This document shows, one piece after another, positions 6,681 to 16,363 of a stretch of DNA of 64,000 nt. Location of the stretch: assembly GCA_016871495.1 (NCBI GenBank), contig VHDF01000007.1, forward strand, positions 1-64,000, read 5' to 3'. This DNA is from Verrucomicrobiota bacterium. Lineage in GTDB: Bacteria; Verrucomicrobiota; Verrucomicrobiia; Limisphaerales; VHDF01. The notes under the pieces are model-generated. The model was not told the DNA's origin and ran no database searches. It saw nothing but the letters and a program-made list of their open reading frames with translations. A program made the translations under genes and the position numbers. Positions within the stretch are counted from its first letter, which is position 1. Each line of letters starts with the position of its first letter.

Positions 6681-8768
6681 CTACCGGTAAAAGGGCTGCC
6701 ATGTCAGCCAAGCCGGACCATAGTGCGGAAGGGGCTTGCCGTGTTCCCAGGCTCCAAGGTCGGGCCCTTTTCCCGAGTGGTCCTCATTGACCGTGGGGAT
6801 GCGCACTCCGGCATCAATGACGGGGGATTCCGATTTGAGGCTGAAATCCAGGTCCATCGCGTGGTAGAGGGTGTGACGGTGTTGGGGATCTGGACGCGAC
6901 AGCCGGGTGAAGATATCGTAATCGATCTCCCGGGAATGCGCTTCCTGTCCGGTGCCAATTTGCAGCTCGCGCAAGGTCGAGAAGATGCGCCAGGCCCCCG
7001 GGGAAGGTTCATAGATGTTGGAACCCGGCTTGGGTTGAAAGAACCGGTATTGCTCGGGCGCACCCCGATTGGGGCGGTAGCCGTTGTAGTCGGAGGTGTT
7101 CCAGGAAGTCGAATGAGACATGGTCAAAATACCCCGGTCTGGAGTGTCCCGGCCCAGGAAGAGATTGTTGCGGAAATGGAGGTTGGCGGAGGGATCGGGG
7201 AGGCGGTGTTCGCTGATGATGGTGTTGTGCCAGACATAGAGGCCGGCGGGTTTGGCGCTGAATTTGAACGCCACTCCCGAAGGGACGTGGTAAAGGACGT
7301 TGCGATAGAAATAGGCGGGGCCTCCGAACACGGGTTGGGCGCTGAAGCCTCCTTGTGCCGCATTGATCCCCCGGTTTCCATAAACGCGAATATTGTGAAC
7401 GCCGCCGTCGGTCTCGATGAAATCATCGTTCATGACATGCATGTCATTCCCATAAATGTCGATGGACGAAGCCCGCCGGTCTGGATCGGTTTCGGGGGTG
7501 CCATAGGTGGAAATCCCGATGGCGTCGTGGAAGTAAGCGATGGCATTGCGCGCGATGACATGGCCGGGTCCGTAAACCTTGATGGCATAGTAGCTTGTCA
7601 GCCGATGTGAACCGTAGGCAGGAACCGGCCAGGAAATCCCGCCGGGTTCCCTGGCCGCGCCGCCCCAGCCGACGAGGCGAAATCGATCTTCGCGGCCCAG
7701 GAACAAATTGTCGGCAATATAGAAATCGCGCGAACCCGCGTACTCGGTCCAGATCCCGAATCCAACCTGTTCGAAACGGCAATTCTTGACCGCCAGACCC
7801 ACGGCACCGAGCACTTCCTTCTGACCCGCGAAGATCGCTACGTCCGTATTGCGGAACGTCAGTCCCTCGAACAGGTGATAGGCTGAGGCCATGACATCGA
7901 ACAGTCGATGGTTGCCGTCGCCATCGAGGACGACTTCTCCATCGCCGGCGGCCTTGATCGTGATGGGCTGATCGGCCGTGCCTTTCAACGTCAGCGACAT
8001 GGAGCCATCAAAGGGCGCCATCATGGGATCGACGTAGTTGAATCGTTCCGGTCGATAGAGTCCCGCGTGGAGTAAGAGCGTGTCACCGGGGCGGGCGCGG
8101 CGTTCCCAAACCACGGACCAATCGCCCAGTCCTGCGCCGTAGTAAGCTTGCAAGATTCCGGTGAACGAGGGCTCCTGCCGGGGGCCGAAGTAGTCCGGGG
8201 GATACACGTGGAGAATCCTCCCCCCGGGGTGCGCTTTGGGTTCGGCGCGCGTTCTCACGCGAGCGAGACGCGAAGTTTGTCCGTCGATGCCATCGGGATC
8301 AGACATCTCGAATCGGCATTCATATTCGGTTTCGGGGGCGAGATTGAGGATGGAACCGGCGAAGCCGTGAGGAACCGTGTAGTCGAGATTCTCCCGCCGG
8401 CGAAAGACATTCTCTCCACCGACTCGAACCAGGGGCAGTGCCGATCTCCAGGCTGTGTCGCCAAGCGTGCGGTAGTGAACCTGCACCGTGGCATTCCGAT
8501 TGGCATCCCCTCGAATGGCCCACTCGAATCCCAGGTTGTGAAGGGTGGGTCGCTCGACGTGGAAAGCGCCGGCGTGGGTTCGATGATCCTCCCCCGTGTC
8601 GGCGGCTCTCGACAACGTGGACCCCGCTCCGAACAAGATGGCGGCAATGGTCCACTTGGAAACAAGCGTGGGGATGAATCGCGGGCGGTGGAAAAGTTGG
8701 AAGCGGGTCGTGAGCCCGGAGGTGTCGCCCGCGACATCGCCGGCGGGCGAGAAGAAGGAAGAGGGCAT
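6681..8768 (-). CDS. Secreted right-handed parallel beta-helix protein
   Basis: This is a 695-residue protein. The ATG at 8768 is the only good start; it gives a long n-region before the signal-like segment [19 protein letters not shown]. After a fibronectin-like part ([31 protein letters not shown]), most of the chain consists of short strands of the pectate-lyase/NosD type, such as [43 protein letters not shown] and [11 protein letters not shown]. It ends with [19 protein letters not shown] and DLGAWEHG, common in polysaccharide-binding or lyase beta-helices. The polysaccharide substrate is unknown and no catalytic residues can be named. Confidence 0.75.
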   Translation of the reverse strand: MPSSFFSPAGDVAGDTSGLTTRFQLFHRPRFIPTLVSKWTIAAILFGAGSTLSRAADTGEDHRTHAGAFHVERPTLHNLGFEWAIRGDANRNATVQVHYRTLGDTAWRSALPLVRVGGENVFRRRENLDYTVPHGFAGSILNLAPETEYECRFEMSDPDGIDGQTSRLARVRTRAEPKAHPGGRILHVYPPDYFGPRQEPSFTGILQAYYGAGLGDWSVVWERRARPGDTLLLHAGLYRPERFNYVDPMMAPFDGSMSLTLKGTADQPITIKAAGDGEVVLDGDGNHRLFDVMASAYHLFEGLTFRNTDVAIFAGQKEVLGAVGLAVKNCRFEQVGFGIWTEYAGSRDFYIADNLFLGREDRFRLVGWGGAAREPGGISWPVPAYGSHRLTSYYAIKVYGPGHVIARNAIAYFHDAIGISTYGTPETDPDRRASSIDIYGNDMHVMNDDFIETDGGVHNIRVYGNRGINAAQGGFSAQPVFGGPAYFYRNVLYHVPSGVAFKFSAKPAGLYVWHNTIISEHRLPDPSANLHFRNNLFLGRDTPDRGILTMSHSTSWNTSDYNGYRPNRGAPEQYRFFQPKPGSNIYEPSPGAWRIFSTLRELQIGTGQEAHSREIDYDIFTRLSRPDPQHRHTLYHAMDLDFSLKSESPVIDAGVRIPTVNEDHSGKGPDLGAWEHGKPLPHYGPAWLTWQPFYR

Positions 8769-8814
8769 GACCAAGGCTGGCAGGAGCGATGCTGGGAGTC
8801 GAGATTGACCCGGG

Positions 8815-9031
8815 CGAAGATTTCTTCGGCCGAAGTCATGGCGATGAAGCCTGCCTCGGGGAGCTTCTTCCGTCGTCCATCGCACCGGAACGGCTCTTCG
8901 CCCTGGGCGTCCTCGAGCGCGGCCAACCGCTCAGACATGGAAGGCTTGGAAACGCGCAGTTTGGCCGAGGCGTGTGCGAGGCTGGCCACTTTGGCGGCGT
9001 CCCCATGGTGTCGCGGGTGAGGAGCATGCAA
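8815..9031 (-). pseudogene. LysR-type HTH fragment
   Basis: On the minus strand one frame reads SLAHASAKLRVSKPSMSERL then AALEDAQGEEPFRCDGRRKK and LPEAG. This matches the N-terminal helix-turn-helix of LysR regulators (S-x-A-A-x-x-L-x-V-S-x-P-x-x-S, A-L-E, F-x-R-D-G-R-x-x-x-L-T-E-A-G). The effector-binding domain is missing; the frame runs on antisense to the beta-helix gene's 5' end. The usual Phe-Thr-Ala part of the first helix is damaged. It looks like a decayed regulator remnant. Confidence 0.55.
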
Positions 9032-9157
9032 CCCTTCGATGGGATGTTACGCCTATCATTCGGTTTTTCCGAAGTATTCAATCGGAAAGTCGTGCTTGTC
9101 GCCGCTTGGAAAACAGAGTTAAGATGGTCGAGTTATGGCTCAAACTTGGTTCAACGA

Positions 9158-9556
9158 ATGAACGGCTCGAATGTCCGCGCGGGCCGCTGGATGCTGGGCT
9201 ACGGAGTCGTCTTGGTGCTCTGCGGATTGCTGGGGTATTTCTCCAATCCGGCCAAAGCTGTGACCGCCTTGATCTCGGGGGGCCTCTTTGGGGCGATTTC
9301 CGCGTTCTTGGGGTGGCGGCTCCTGAGGGGAGCGGCGTGGGCGCGCGGCGTGGCGTTGACGACCGCGTTGCTCTTGCTCGCGGTGTTTGCGTGGCGGTCG
9401 TGGATGAGTTGGTCGTCCGTGGTCTCGGGCATGACCGATAAACTCTTCGCGGCCTGCTTGATCACCTTCATGGCACTGGCCTCGGCGGTCACCTTGTTTC
9501 AATTGTTGCGCATGGGATCGCGGGCGGGCGGTGACGGTCCCGTTTCCGGGTCTTGA
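9158..9556 (+). CDS. TMEM14/UPF0136-like small membrane protein
   Basis: This 132-residue protein starts at MNGSNVRAGRW. It has four hydrophobic segments: GYGVVLVLCGLLGYF, a Gly-rich second helix with ALISGGLFGAISAFLG, VALTTALLLLAVFAW and ACLITFMALASAVTLF. The spacing of glycines and the small loops fit the Tmemb_14 family, whose biochemical role in bacteria is not established. A 210-bp mobile element begins 21 bases downstream. Confidence 0.65.
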   Translation: MNGSNVRAGRWMLGYGVVLVLCGLLGYFSNPAKAVTALISGGLFGAISAFLGWRLLRGAAWARGVALTTALLLLAVFAWRSWMSWSSVVSGMTDKLFAACLITFMALASAVTLFQLLRMGSRAGGDGPVSGS

Positions 9557-9577
9557 TCTGCCACTCGGTTTTGGAAC

Positions 9578-9787
9578 CGTGCATCCACATGCTGTCGATG
9601 ATGTGCGCGGCAGCGCCGGGGTGCGGCGTGTCCTCAAAGGGGCATGGCAGGTTCAATGGGCAAGGGTGCTGCCAGGGCGAAGGCATTCACTCAGGGCGGG
9701 CCATGGAACGGGAGGAGATCGCCGCGGCCGATGGGCGCGAGCGGAAGCGCCGTGAACGGCGCGCCCCGACAACTTGCGGGTGCACCG
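9578..9787 (+). mobile_element. 210-bp MITE-like element, family C, copy 2 (best preserved)
   Basis: The ends are CGTGCATCCACATGCTGTCG and the inverted CGACAACTTGCGGGTGCACCG. A perfect 10-bp direct repeat, GTTTTGGAAC, flanks it at 9568-9577 and 9788-9797. The interior includes GGGCATGGCAGGTTCAATGG, GGCGGGCCATGGAACGGGAG and a palindrome-rich GCGGAAGCGCCGTGAACGGC stretch, shared with copies at 1736, 18070, 29109, 42353 and 61648. It has no coding capacity. Confidence 0.85.
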
Positions 9788-9964
9788 GTTTTGGAACTGG
9801 TGAATGGTTCGGAATGGCCTTATCGCCAGGATCTTGCGAAGATTCATCAAGGTCAATGACCGTTTTAATCCTCAATGCCGGAGTTTGGCATGACTCGGGT
9901 TCTCAGAACGGCGGTAGCAAGGGTTCCTTGTCCCACAGATAACGGTTGAGCCTTTTTTGGGGCA

Positions 9965-10141
9965 ACCACGGATCATACGGATGACACGGATGAGTGGAGA
10001 ATTCCTCCCTGTCCTGGAGTTCCAGACAGACGGTCGACAATCCTGGTTCTCATCGAACCGACTGAAAGCCTGTTTTCATCCGTGTGATTCGTGTGATTCG
10101 TGGGCAATCAACTCCCCTATCCGTAGATTTGGGGAGTTGAT
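9965..10141. repeat. Nested inverted repeats in the intergenic region
   Basis: Imperfect 28-bp arms at 9965-9992 (CCACGGATCATACGGATGAC onward) and 10077-10104 (ending GTGATTCGTGGG) face each other across 84 bases. Next to them, the perfect 11-bp arms ATCAACTCCCC (10107-10117) and GGGGAGTTGAT (10131-10141) form a hairpin without a U-run. The rest of 9798-10241 shows no gene. The hairpins lie in the 5' region of the prepilin-like gene at 10242, so a leader role is possible but untested. Confidence 0.6.
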
Positions 10142-10241
10142 CCCCCCTTGACTTCAGAAGCTTCACTCGGCTTTATAGGTGGCGAACCCAAAATCCATGG
10201 ATCCCGCATGAGGTGCTGTTTTCGCGGGGCCGTTTCCAACT

Positions 10242-11090
10242 ATGAAAACCGCCATTTCCCATCTGCACCGCCGAACTGGATTCACGCTGATCGAACTCTT
10301 GGTCGTCATTGCCATCATCGCCATCCTGGCATCCCTTCTTCTGCCGTCGCTGGCGAAGTCGAAGCAGTTGGCGACCGGAGCCCGATGTCAAAGCAATCAA
10401 AAGCAACTGGGCTTGTCCTTCCTCATGTATGCCGACGACAACCAAGACCAGATCGTCGGCATGAGCACTTACCGACAGGGACGGGATTTCTGGACCGGGC
10501 CCAAACCGGTGCGGAACTTCACCGGGTCTGGCCGCGAGCGGGCCCTGGCGGAGGCGCACGAGGGTTTGCGGCAGGGCAAGCTGTTCCCCTACGCCAACGC
10601 GGTCGATGCCTGGCATTGTCCAGGAGACGGACGGCTCAAGCTACAGCCCGGCCGCGGGTTTGCCTACGACAGCTACGGTGGCGCAGGCGGTCTGGACGGC
10701 GAGGACGAAAGTAATTCGATCAAAAAATACAGCGAGATAGCGTTTCCGACCCGTAATTACGTTTTTGTCGAAGAGGCTGACGACCGGGGCTGGAACCTTG
10801 GATCCTGGCTGATCGATCCCACGCCCACGACTTTTACGTGGGTGGATGCCGTGGCGATTTGGCACAATAAGAAGAGCACCTTGAGTTTTGCCGACGGGCA
10901 TGCCGTGACCAAACGGTGGCTGGGGCCCGCCATGTTGAAAGCCTCGGATGTCAAAGGAGCTTTGAAATTCGGCGCCACTGCCTCCACCGCCCTGGACAAG
11001 CAGGACATTTGGTACATGAAGTACGGCTATACCCACAAACGGCAGGCCCAGTTTGAGTCCCAATGGACGACTGTGCCGTTTCGTCCGTGA
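10242..11090 (+). CDS. Prepilin-like protein, type II pseudopilin N-terminus
   Basis: This 282-residue protein has leader [13 protein letters not shown] followed by [20 protein letters not shown], the prepilin peptidase site and export helix. The globular part has [20 protein letters not shown] after the helix and ends with [15 protein letters not shown], the same FADGH hallmark as the gene at 5638-6513. The two are clearly homologous but encoded on opposite strands with different flanks. Its function is unknown; it is probably exported to the cell surface or periplasm. Confidence 0.9.
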   Translation: MKTAISHLHRRTGFTLIELLVVIAIIAILASLLLPSLAKSKQLATGARCQSNQKQLGLSFLMYADDNQDQIVGMSTYRQGRDFWTGPKPVRNFTGSGRERALAEAHEGLRQGKLFPYANAVDAWHCPGDGRLKLQPGRGFAYDSYGGAGGLDGEDESNSIKKYSEIAFPTRNYVFVEEADDRGWNLGSWLIDPTPTTFTWVDAVAIWHNKKSTLSFADGHAVTKRWLGPAMLKASDVKGALKFGATASTALDKQDIWYMKYGYTHKRQAQFESQWTTVPFRP

Positions 11091-11355
11091 ATCGATTCCT
11101 CAAAGGGGACTTCGATTCGGCCTTCGACTGATCGCAAGCGGAGCACGGTGTTTAGGCCGCCTAAATGCAAGGCGTCCACCGGCGGCATCCACTGAGGTTA
11201 GTCCATTGCTGAAGCGCCTTCAAGGTCGCGTCGCTCCGCTCCCGCGGAGCTCAACCGCTCGCTTATCACCCTCTCCCATCGCATTGCCGCGGCTACCATC
11301 CCCTGCCTCCTGATGAGAGGGGGCGGTTGCTGCTGGCCAAGGAGGAAGGAAAACC
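11091..11355. other. Non-coding gap, nothing assigned
   Basis: No reading frame with convincing codon use, no RNA gene and no clear terminator is visible in this 265-base gap between convergent genes. It contains small GC-rich palindromes such as CTCCGCTCCCGCGGAG but no T-run. Confidence 0.5.
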
Positions 11356-12123
11356 TCAGATCCGTCGGTGCAAGCCCGGAGCGAGCGCGGCCAGACCAAG
11401 CACCATCGCGCCATAAACGGACGGGAAAGCGTTAGGAACCGGAACTGTCACGAGGGGGATGCTGGTGGTGACCTTGAAGCTGCTGGCCACCGTGTGGCGC
11501 TCGGCAAAGAAGAGATCCAAGCTGTAAGTCGAACCTGCAGTCAGGCTGAGGGTGTCCAATGCAACGGAACCGGTCATCGCACCGTGGACGCCGCCCAGGT
11601 CGATGGCGAGTTTCTTGTCGATAAAAACCCAAAGTTCATCGTCGCTGCGGAATTCGAATGTTTGGCCAGGGACGTAAGTGAACGTGGTATGCAGTTCGAA
11701 AGTGAAGTGGTAGTTAGGGCCGGGGATTCCCGTATTGAAGAGCATGCCATCGATGGGGAAGAAGCTTGGTGAATCGAAAACGAACTCCCCCGAACCGGGG
11801 ACGAGTTCCGTCAGGGTGATGGAGTGCGGCGTGCTGAGGTTCACCCCGGCGGTGTCGCGATACCACTGATCGAATTCGGTTGCGCCCGTGGTGGTGGGAT
11901 TGCCGGCTGTGCCGGTATAGACGGGTTTACCGTCCAGGCCGAGATCGGTTTTGACGATGCCGGGGTCGAAACCAAGGAAATGTTCGAAATCCGCGTGGCC
12001 GCCTGGCGTTCCGAAGGCTTTGAAATCGCGCACGGTGCCGGTGAGCGTGACCGAGGCGGCCCGGGTGTCCAAGGCTGCGAACATTCCGAGCAGGGCGAGA
12101 AGGAAGAGAGATTGAATTTTCAT
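11356..12123 (-). CDS. Secreted fibro-slime domain protein with PEP-CTERM-like tail
   Basis: This 255-residue protein has signal peptide MKIQSLFLLALLGMFAALDTRA. VTLTGTVRDF opens a fibro-slime domain (PA14-like beta sandwich). The sequence then follows the family order: HADFEHF, NTPHSITL-type strand, FFPIDGMLFN, FTFELHTTFTYVPGQTFEF, SDDELWVFIDKKLAIDLGGVHG and SLDLFFAERH. The C-terminus, VPVPNAFPSVYGAMVLGLAA followed by LAPGLHRRI, has the layout of a PEP-CTERM sorting tail (Pro-rich, hydrophobic helix, Arg cluster) but VPVP replaces the usual VPEP. It is probably exported and anchored by an exosortase-like system. Confidence 0.8.
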   Translation of the reverse strand: MKIQSLFLLALLGMFAALDTRAASVTLTGTVRDFKAFGTPGGHADFEHFLGFDPGIVKTDLGLDGKPVYTGTAGNPTTTGATEFDQWYRDTAGVNLSTPHSITLTELVPGSGEFVFDSPSFFPIDGMLFNTGIPGPNYHFTFELHTTFTYVPGQTFEFRSDDELWVFIDKKLAIDLGGVHGAMTGSVALDTLSLTAGSTYSLDLFFAERHTVASSFKVTTSIPLVTVPVPNAFPSVYGAMVLGLAALAPGLHRRI

Positions 12124-12278
12124 AAGACGCTTTTTCGTGAATTAGTACAGATTATGCAGATTATGAATAAAACTGCAATCCCGAAAAGGAGGCTGGTCAT
12201 GCAGTTGGGATTTCTACTTCCAGAACACTGTTCAAATTGGAGCTTTTGCCAGTCTTGCACCATCAGTGAGAAAAGATC

Positions 12279-13088
12279 ATGAATGAACTCGCCATGGATG
12301 ATTCCCGGCGACCGGACACCGAACGAAGGATTCGGCGCAGGGCGTGGATGCGGCGAATGATTTTCGCGCTGCCCGTCCTCGCTGCGGGTCAGGCATTTCT
12401 CCTCGAACCCACTTGGCTGAAACTGAGGTGGAGGCGGACACGCGCGGATACTCCCCGGCATCGTTTTGTTCATTGCAGCGATCTGCATCACAAAGGTGAC
12501 GCGAACTACCTTTCCAGGATCGTTGCCGCCATCCATTCAGTCTCGCCTGATTTTGTCTGCTTCACCGGCGATTGGGTTGAGGAGTCTAAACATCTCGACG
12601 AGGCATTGGGACAGTTCCAATCCATCGGCGTCCCGCTTTTTGGCGTTCCTGGCAACCATGATTACTGGAGCAACTCCGACTTTCAGCGCGTCGAATCGGT
12701 CCTGGCGAAAACCGGAGGCGGGTGGCTGATGGACCGCAGCATGCCCGCGGCCGGCGGTCGCGTGCTTATTTCTGGTGCTTCATGCAAGCACTCTTGGACG
12801 CCGCCCACTCCAGCCGGGGTTCGACATCTATTCCTGATGCATTACCCGTCGTGGGCGGATCAGTTGATGCCTGCTCAGTACGATTTATTACTCGCCGGGC
12901 ATTCTCATGGGGGTCAAGTGCGCCTGCCTCTGTATGGAGCCCTGATTTTACCCGGAGGTGTTGGGAAATATGAGCTCGGGATGTATCAGACTCCTGCGGG
13001 GCCACTCCATGTGAGTCCCGGTCTTGGTTGGTTCCACTGGGCAGTGCGCTTCAATTGCCGTCCCGAGGTGACGGTGTTCGAAATCTGA
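12279..13088 (+). CDS. Metallophosphoesterase, YaeI/YkuE-like
   Basis: This 269-residue protein has an N-terminal Arg-rich segment and one hydrophobic anchor (MIFALPVLAAGQAFLL). The calcineurin-like metal motifs are in order: HCSDLHH (D-x-H type), CFTGDWV (GD), GVPGNHDYW (GNHD), LFLMHYP and LLLAGHSHGGQVRLP (GHSHGGQ). The family hydrolyses phosphodiesters at the membrane; some members act on lipid A precursors such as UDP-diacylglucosamine, but that substrate is not shown here. It is transcribed divergently from the fibro-slime gene across a 155-base gap that must hold both promoters. Confidence 0.85.
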   Translation: MNELAMDDSRRPDTERRIRRRAWMRRMIFALPVLAAGQAFLLEPTWLKLRWRRTRADTPRHRFVHCSDLHHKGDANYLSRIVAAIHSVSPDFVCFTGDWVEESKHLDEALGQFQSIGVPLFGVPGNHDYWSNSDFQRVESVLAKTGGGWLMDRSMPAAGGRVLISGASCKHSWTPPTPAGVRHLFLMHYPSWADQLMPAQYDLLLAGHSHGGQVRLPLYGALILPGGVGKYELGMYQTPAGPLHVSPGLGWFHWAVRFNCRPEVTVFEI

Positions 13089-13100
13089 AGGGACACACGT

Positions 13101-14309
13101 TCATTCCATTCCCCAAGATTCCATGGCGGCGGCGAGAGATTGCAGGAAGCGGGCCGCCGGGGCGCCATCCAAGGCGCGGTGGTCGAAGGTCAAACTCAAA
13201 GCCATGCGGTCTTGGGCTTGCACTTGGTCTCCACAAAACACCGGCTGGCGCTTGATTTGGCCCAGGCCCAGGATGGCGCACTCGGGATAATTCAGGACCG
13301 GCGTGAAAAACTCGATCCCAAACGCGCCCAAGCTGCTGACCGTAAATGTTCCGCCACCGAACTCCGACGAAGCCAGCTTCTGATTCCGCGCCTTCTCGAC
13401 GAGGGTGGCAAAGGCGGCGGCGAACTCGGGCAGTTTGAGCCGGTTGGCATGGCGGATCACCGGAACCACCAATCCTTCATCCGTGTCCACCGCGATGCCG
13501 ACATGAATCTCGGCCAGTCGATGAAGACGGTCCCCGTCCCAGCGCGCGTTGAGGGCAGGGTGGTCCGGCAAGACCTGGCCGCAGAGCCACGCCATCATCA
13601 CGGTGAAACTCGGCACGGGGACTTCATGAGGTGACGATACGGTTTTGCGGTGATTCCGCCATTCGACCCAACGGGAGACATCCACACTCGTGTGCAGCGT
13701 CACCGGGACGGATTGCCGGGCTCCTTCCGAAAGCCGGGCGGCAATGGCTTTGCGCCAACGGCCAAGTCCAGGTTGTGGTTTCGATGCCGCTTGTCGAACG
13801 TCGTGTTCGCGAATTCTGCCACCGCGTCCGGTGCCTGATAACTCCTCCAAAGCAACGCCCAATTCACGGGCCACCCGGCGGGCGCGCGGGGTGACGGGCG
13901 CGCGGGATTTGGAGATGGGGAAGCCGGGCTTCGTCGAAGCCTCCAGGGCGGAGGCTGGCTCCGGGTTTGCAGCCGCCATAGGATCCGACATTCCAGGAAC
14001 CGGCGCCGGGAGGGCTGGAACTTCATGGGTAACCTGTGGCGCGGCTTCACCACGGGCAGATGCTCCCGGTGGGATCAGCAAACCGATGCGTTGCCCGACC
14101 CGAACAATGTCGCCGGGTTTCGGAGCGTCAGACGGCAAATGGAGAACTCCGCCGTCGAGCGCCTCGACTTCCTGGGTGGCTTTGTCACTTTCAAGCGCGA
14201 ACAAGGGATCTCCGGGACGGACCGTGTCGCCTTCCTTCCTCAGCCATGCAGAGAAGGTGGCTTCTTCCATCGACCAACCCAGCCGGGGCACAAGGATCTC
14301 GGCGCTCAT
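13101..14309 (-). CDS. 2-oxoacid dehydrogenase E2, dihydrolipoyl acyltransferase
   Basis: This 402-residue protein starts at MSAEILVPRLG. It has one N-terminal lipoyl domain (LVPRLGWSMEEATFSAWLRK; ALESDKATQEVEA carries the lipoyl-lysine in DKA). A peripheral subunit-binding domain follows (VTPRARRVARELGVALEELS, GTGRGGRIREHDV), then the CAT catalytic domain ending in LTFDHRALDGAPAARFL with the His and Asp of the active site. It transfers acyl groups from the E1 product to CoA. Its ATG overlaps the TGA of the E1 gene (ATGA), so translation is coupled. No E3 gene is nearby; a shared lipoamide dehydrogenase elsewhere is expected. Confidence 0.92.
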   Translation of the reverse strand: MSAEILVPRLGWSMEEATFSAWLRKEGDTVRPGDPLFALESDKATQEVEALDGGVLHLPSDAPKPGDIVRVGQRIGLLIPPGASARGEAAPQVTHEVPALPAPVPGMSDPMAAANPEPASALEASTKPGFPISKSRAPVTPRARRVARELGVALEELSGTGRGGRIREHDVRQAASKPQPGLGRWRKAIAARLSEGARQSVPVTLHTSVDVSRWVEWRNHRKTVSSPHEVPVPSFTVMMAWLCGQVLPDHPALNARWDGDRLHRLAEIHVGIAVDTDEGLVVPVIRHANRLKLPEFAAAFATLVEKARNQKLASSEFGGGTFTVSSLGAFGIEFFTPVLNYPECAILGLGQIKRQPVFCGDQVQAQDRMALSLTFDHRALDGAPAARFLQSLAAAMESWGME

Positions 14310-16300
14310 TCGTCGAGGAGGGAACGCATGCATTGCAGAATCGTTTCGACTTGAGGAATCACTTCCTTTTCCAGCACCGGGCTGTAGGGCGTGGGAGCGA
14401 AGGCGCCGTTGAGACGTCGAATGGGCGCGTCCAAATAGTCGAAGGCAGTGTCAGCTGCCCGCGCGGCAATTTCAGCGCCCATTCCGCACGGACCGAAGGC
14501 TTCATCCACGATGAGCAGTCGTCCGGTTTTGGCGACGGAACGTTGAATCGAATCGAAGTCCAGGGGCGAGACCGTTCGGGGATCGATGACCTCCGCTTGG
14601 ATGTGATCCCGGGCCAGCATCTCGGCGGCCTCCAGGCTGCGATGGACCATGAGTCCGAGGGCGACCACGGTCAGGTGTTCGCCGGACCGGGCGACACGTG
14701 CCTGGCCGAACGGAATTTCATAATCACCGACGGGCACGTCGCCTTTGATCGCCATGAGTTCGCGCGGTTCGAGGAAGAGGACGGGATCTGGCGAACGGAG
14801 CGCGTGCATGAGGAGGCCCTTGGCGTCGCGAGGGGTGGAGGGAATGACGACGCGGAGGCCGGGGATATGCGCGTAGATGGAGTAGTAGCTGCCAGAATGG
14901 TGGGTGGCGGCGCTGTGGCCGGCGCCGACGCAGCCTCGCAGCACGATGGGCATGCGCAAGCGTCCGCTGCTCATGTATTGCATTTTGGCGATCTGATTGA
15001 CCGTCTCGCCAAAGGCGTCGTGGATAAAATCCACGAACATGAAGTCGATGACGGGGCGGGTGCCGGTCATGGCGGCACCGCAGCCGAGGCCGACGAAACC
15101 GCGCTCGCAGATGGGGGTGTCGCACAAACGCTGGGGTCCGTATTTGGCGAAGAGTCCGGTGGTCGTGGCGAAGTTGCCTCCGCGCACGCCGATGCCTTCG
15201 CCGAGCACAAACAGCCCGGGCTGGCGGCTCATTTCGGCGTCGAGAGCCTCGAGCGTGGCGGCGGACCAATTCAGGAGCCGCCCCGGGGTTGATGGGGGCG
15301 GCGGCTCGGATGGGGGTTTCCGGGCTGGATCCTCGGCGTGGACATGAGTGGTCGCCGAGTCGGGGGCAGGCCAGGGCGCGGCTTCCGCTTCGCGAAGCGC
15401 CTGGGCGGCTTCCGCTTCAACTTCGCGATCGATGGCGTTGAGTTGGTCGGGGGTGGCCCAGCCTTGCTCCAGGAGCGCGGAGCGCCAGCGTTTGATGGGG
15501 CAGCGTTCGCGCCAGGCGGCGACCTCCTCCCGGGTGCGGTAGGTGTAGTCGCCCATGCCCTCCGAATGGGGGCGCGTGCGATACGTTTTGCATTCGAGGA
15601 GCGTCGGGCCTTCTCCCCGGCGGGCACGGTGGATCGCACGGGCGGAAGATTCGTGAATGGCGGCGACATCGTTGCCGTCGAGTTCGATGCCTTCGATGCC
15701 ATAGGCCTGTCCGCGTTGAGCCACGTTGGGGTTGCCGGCGGCGTATTGGAAGGGAACCTCGGTGGCGAACTGGTTGTTCTCGCAGACGAACAGCACCGGG
15801 AGCTTCCAGATGCTCGCCAGGTTGAGGCCTTCGTGAAACGCGCCGTTGTTGACCGCGCCGTCACCAAAAAAGGCGACCGCGACGCGATCTGTTTGGAGGA
15901 GCTTGAAGCTGTATCCCGCGCCGACCGCCTGTAGAATGGAGGGTCCCACGATGCCGCTGGTGCCCATCAGCCCGATTTCAGGAGCGAACAAATGCATGCT
16001 GCCGCCGCGTCCGCGCGAACACCCTGGGGCTCGACCGAACAGCTCCGCAGCCAGCTCGAACGCGGAAAGGCCTTTGGCAAGGGCGTGGCCGTGTCCCCGA
16101 TGTGTGCTGAACACGACGTCCTCGCTTCGCAGGTGGGAGCAGACGCCGGCGGCGATGGCTTCCTGGCCGACGTAGGTGTGGCAGGCGCCATGGATCAAGC
16201 CGCGAGCATGGGCTCTCGCGAGACCTTCTTCACATTGCCGGATGCGGCACATGACTTGATAGAGCGAGAGGCGTTCCTGTTGGGAGAACTCGAATCTCAT
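14306..16300 (-). CDS. 2-oxoacid dehydrogenase E1, alpha and beta subunits fused
   Basis: This 664-residue thiamine-diphosphate enzyme carries both halves in one chain. Residues 1 to about 310 are the alpha part (YVGQEAIAAGVCSHL, STHRGHGHALAKG, RGGSMHLF, and the ThDP motif GDGAVNNGAFHEGLNLASIW...ENN). A Pro/Ser-rich linker follows. The beta part begins at NWSAATLEALDAEMSRQPGL (GEGIGVRGGNFATTTGL, FIHDAFGETVNQIAK, EAFGPCGMGAEIAARAAD). Fused E1 chains occur in acetoin- and pyruvate-type complexes; the substrate is not fixed by sequence alone. It lies between SDR and E2 genes in an operon, overlapping E2 by four bases. Confidence 0.92.
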   Translation of the reverse strand: MRFEFSQQERLSLYQVMCRIRQCEEGLARAHARGLIHGACHTYVGQEAIAAGVCSHLRSEDVVFSTHRGHGHALAKGLSAFELAAELFGRAPGCSRGRGGSMHLFAPEIGLMGTSGIVGPSILQAVGAGYSFKLLQTDRVAVAFFGDGAVNNGAFHEGLNLASIWKLPVLFVCENNQFATEVPFQYAAGNPNVAQRGQAYGIEGIELDGNDVAAIHESSARAIHRARRGEGPTLLECKTYRTRPHSEGMGDYTYRTREEVAAWRERCPIKRWRSALLEQGWATPDQLNAIDREVEAEAAQALREAEAAPWPAPDSATTHVHAEDPARKPPSEPPPPSTPGRLLNWSAATLEALDAEMSRQPGLFVLGEGIGVRGGNFATTTGLFAKYGPQRLCDTPICERGFVGLGCGAAMTGTRPVIDFMFVDFIHDAFGETVNQIAKMQYMSSGRLRMPIVLRGCVGAGHSAATHHSGSYYSIYAHIPGLRVVIPSTPRDAKGLLMHALRSPDPVLFLEPRELMAIKGDVPVGDYEIPFGQARVARSGEHLTVVALGLMVHRSLEAAEMLARDHIQAEVIDPRTVSPLDFDSIQRSVAKTGRLLIVDEAFGPCGMGAEIAARAADTAFDYLDAPIRRLNGAFAPTPYSPVLEKEVIPQVETILQCMRSLLDE

Positions 16301-16363
16301 CGGACCTGGGGATCGAAGTGAGTGAAGGTTGAAAAGAGTTGGAAGAACTGATCGCGGGAGCGC

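Noticed and set aside
8255-8814. Continuation of the LysR-like frame as an intact regulator
   Set aside because: The residues after about 8815 are antisense to the beta-helix protein and show no effector-binding domain.
10107-10141. Perfect 11-bp hairpin as an intrinsic terminator
   Set aside because: No T-run follows on either strand, so termination cannot be supported.
14036-15292. A 418-codon plus-strand frame opposite the E1/E2 genes
   Set aside because: It is antisense to conserved catalytic motifs of E1 and E2 and has no domain of its own.
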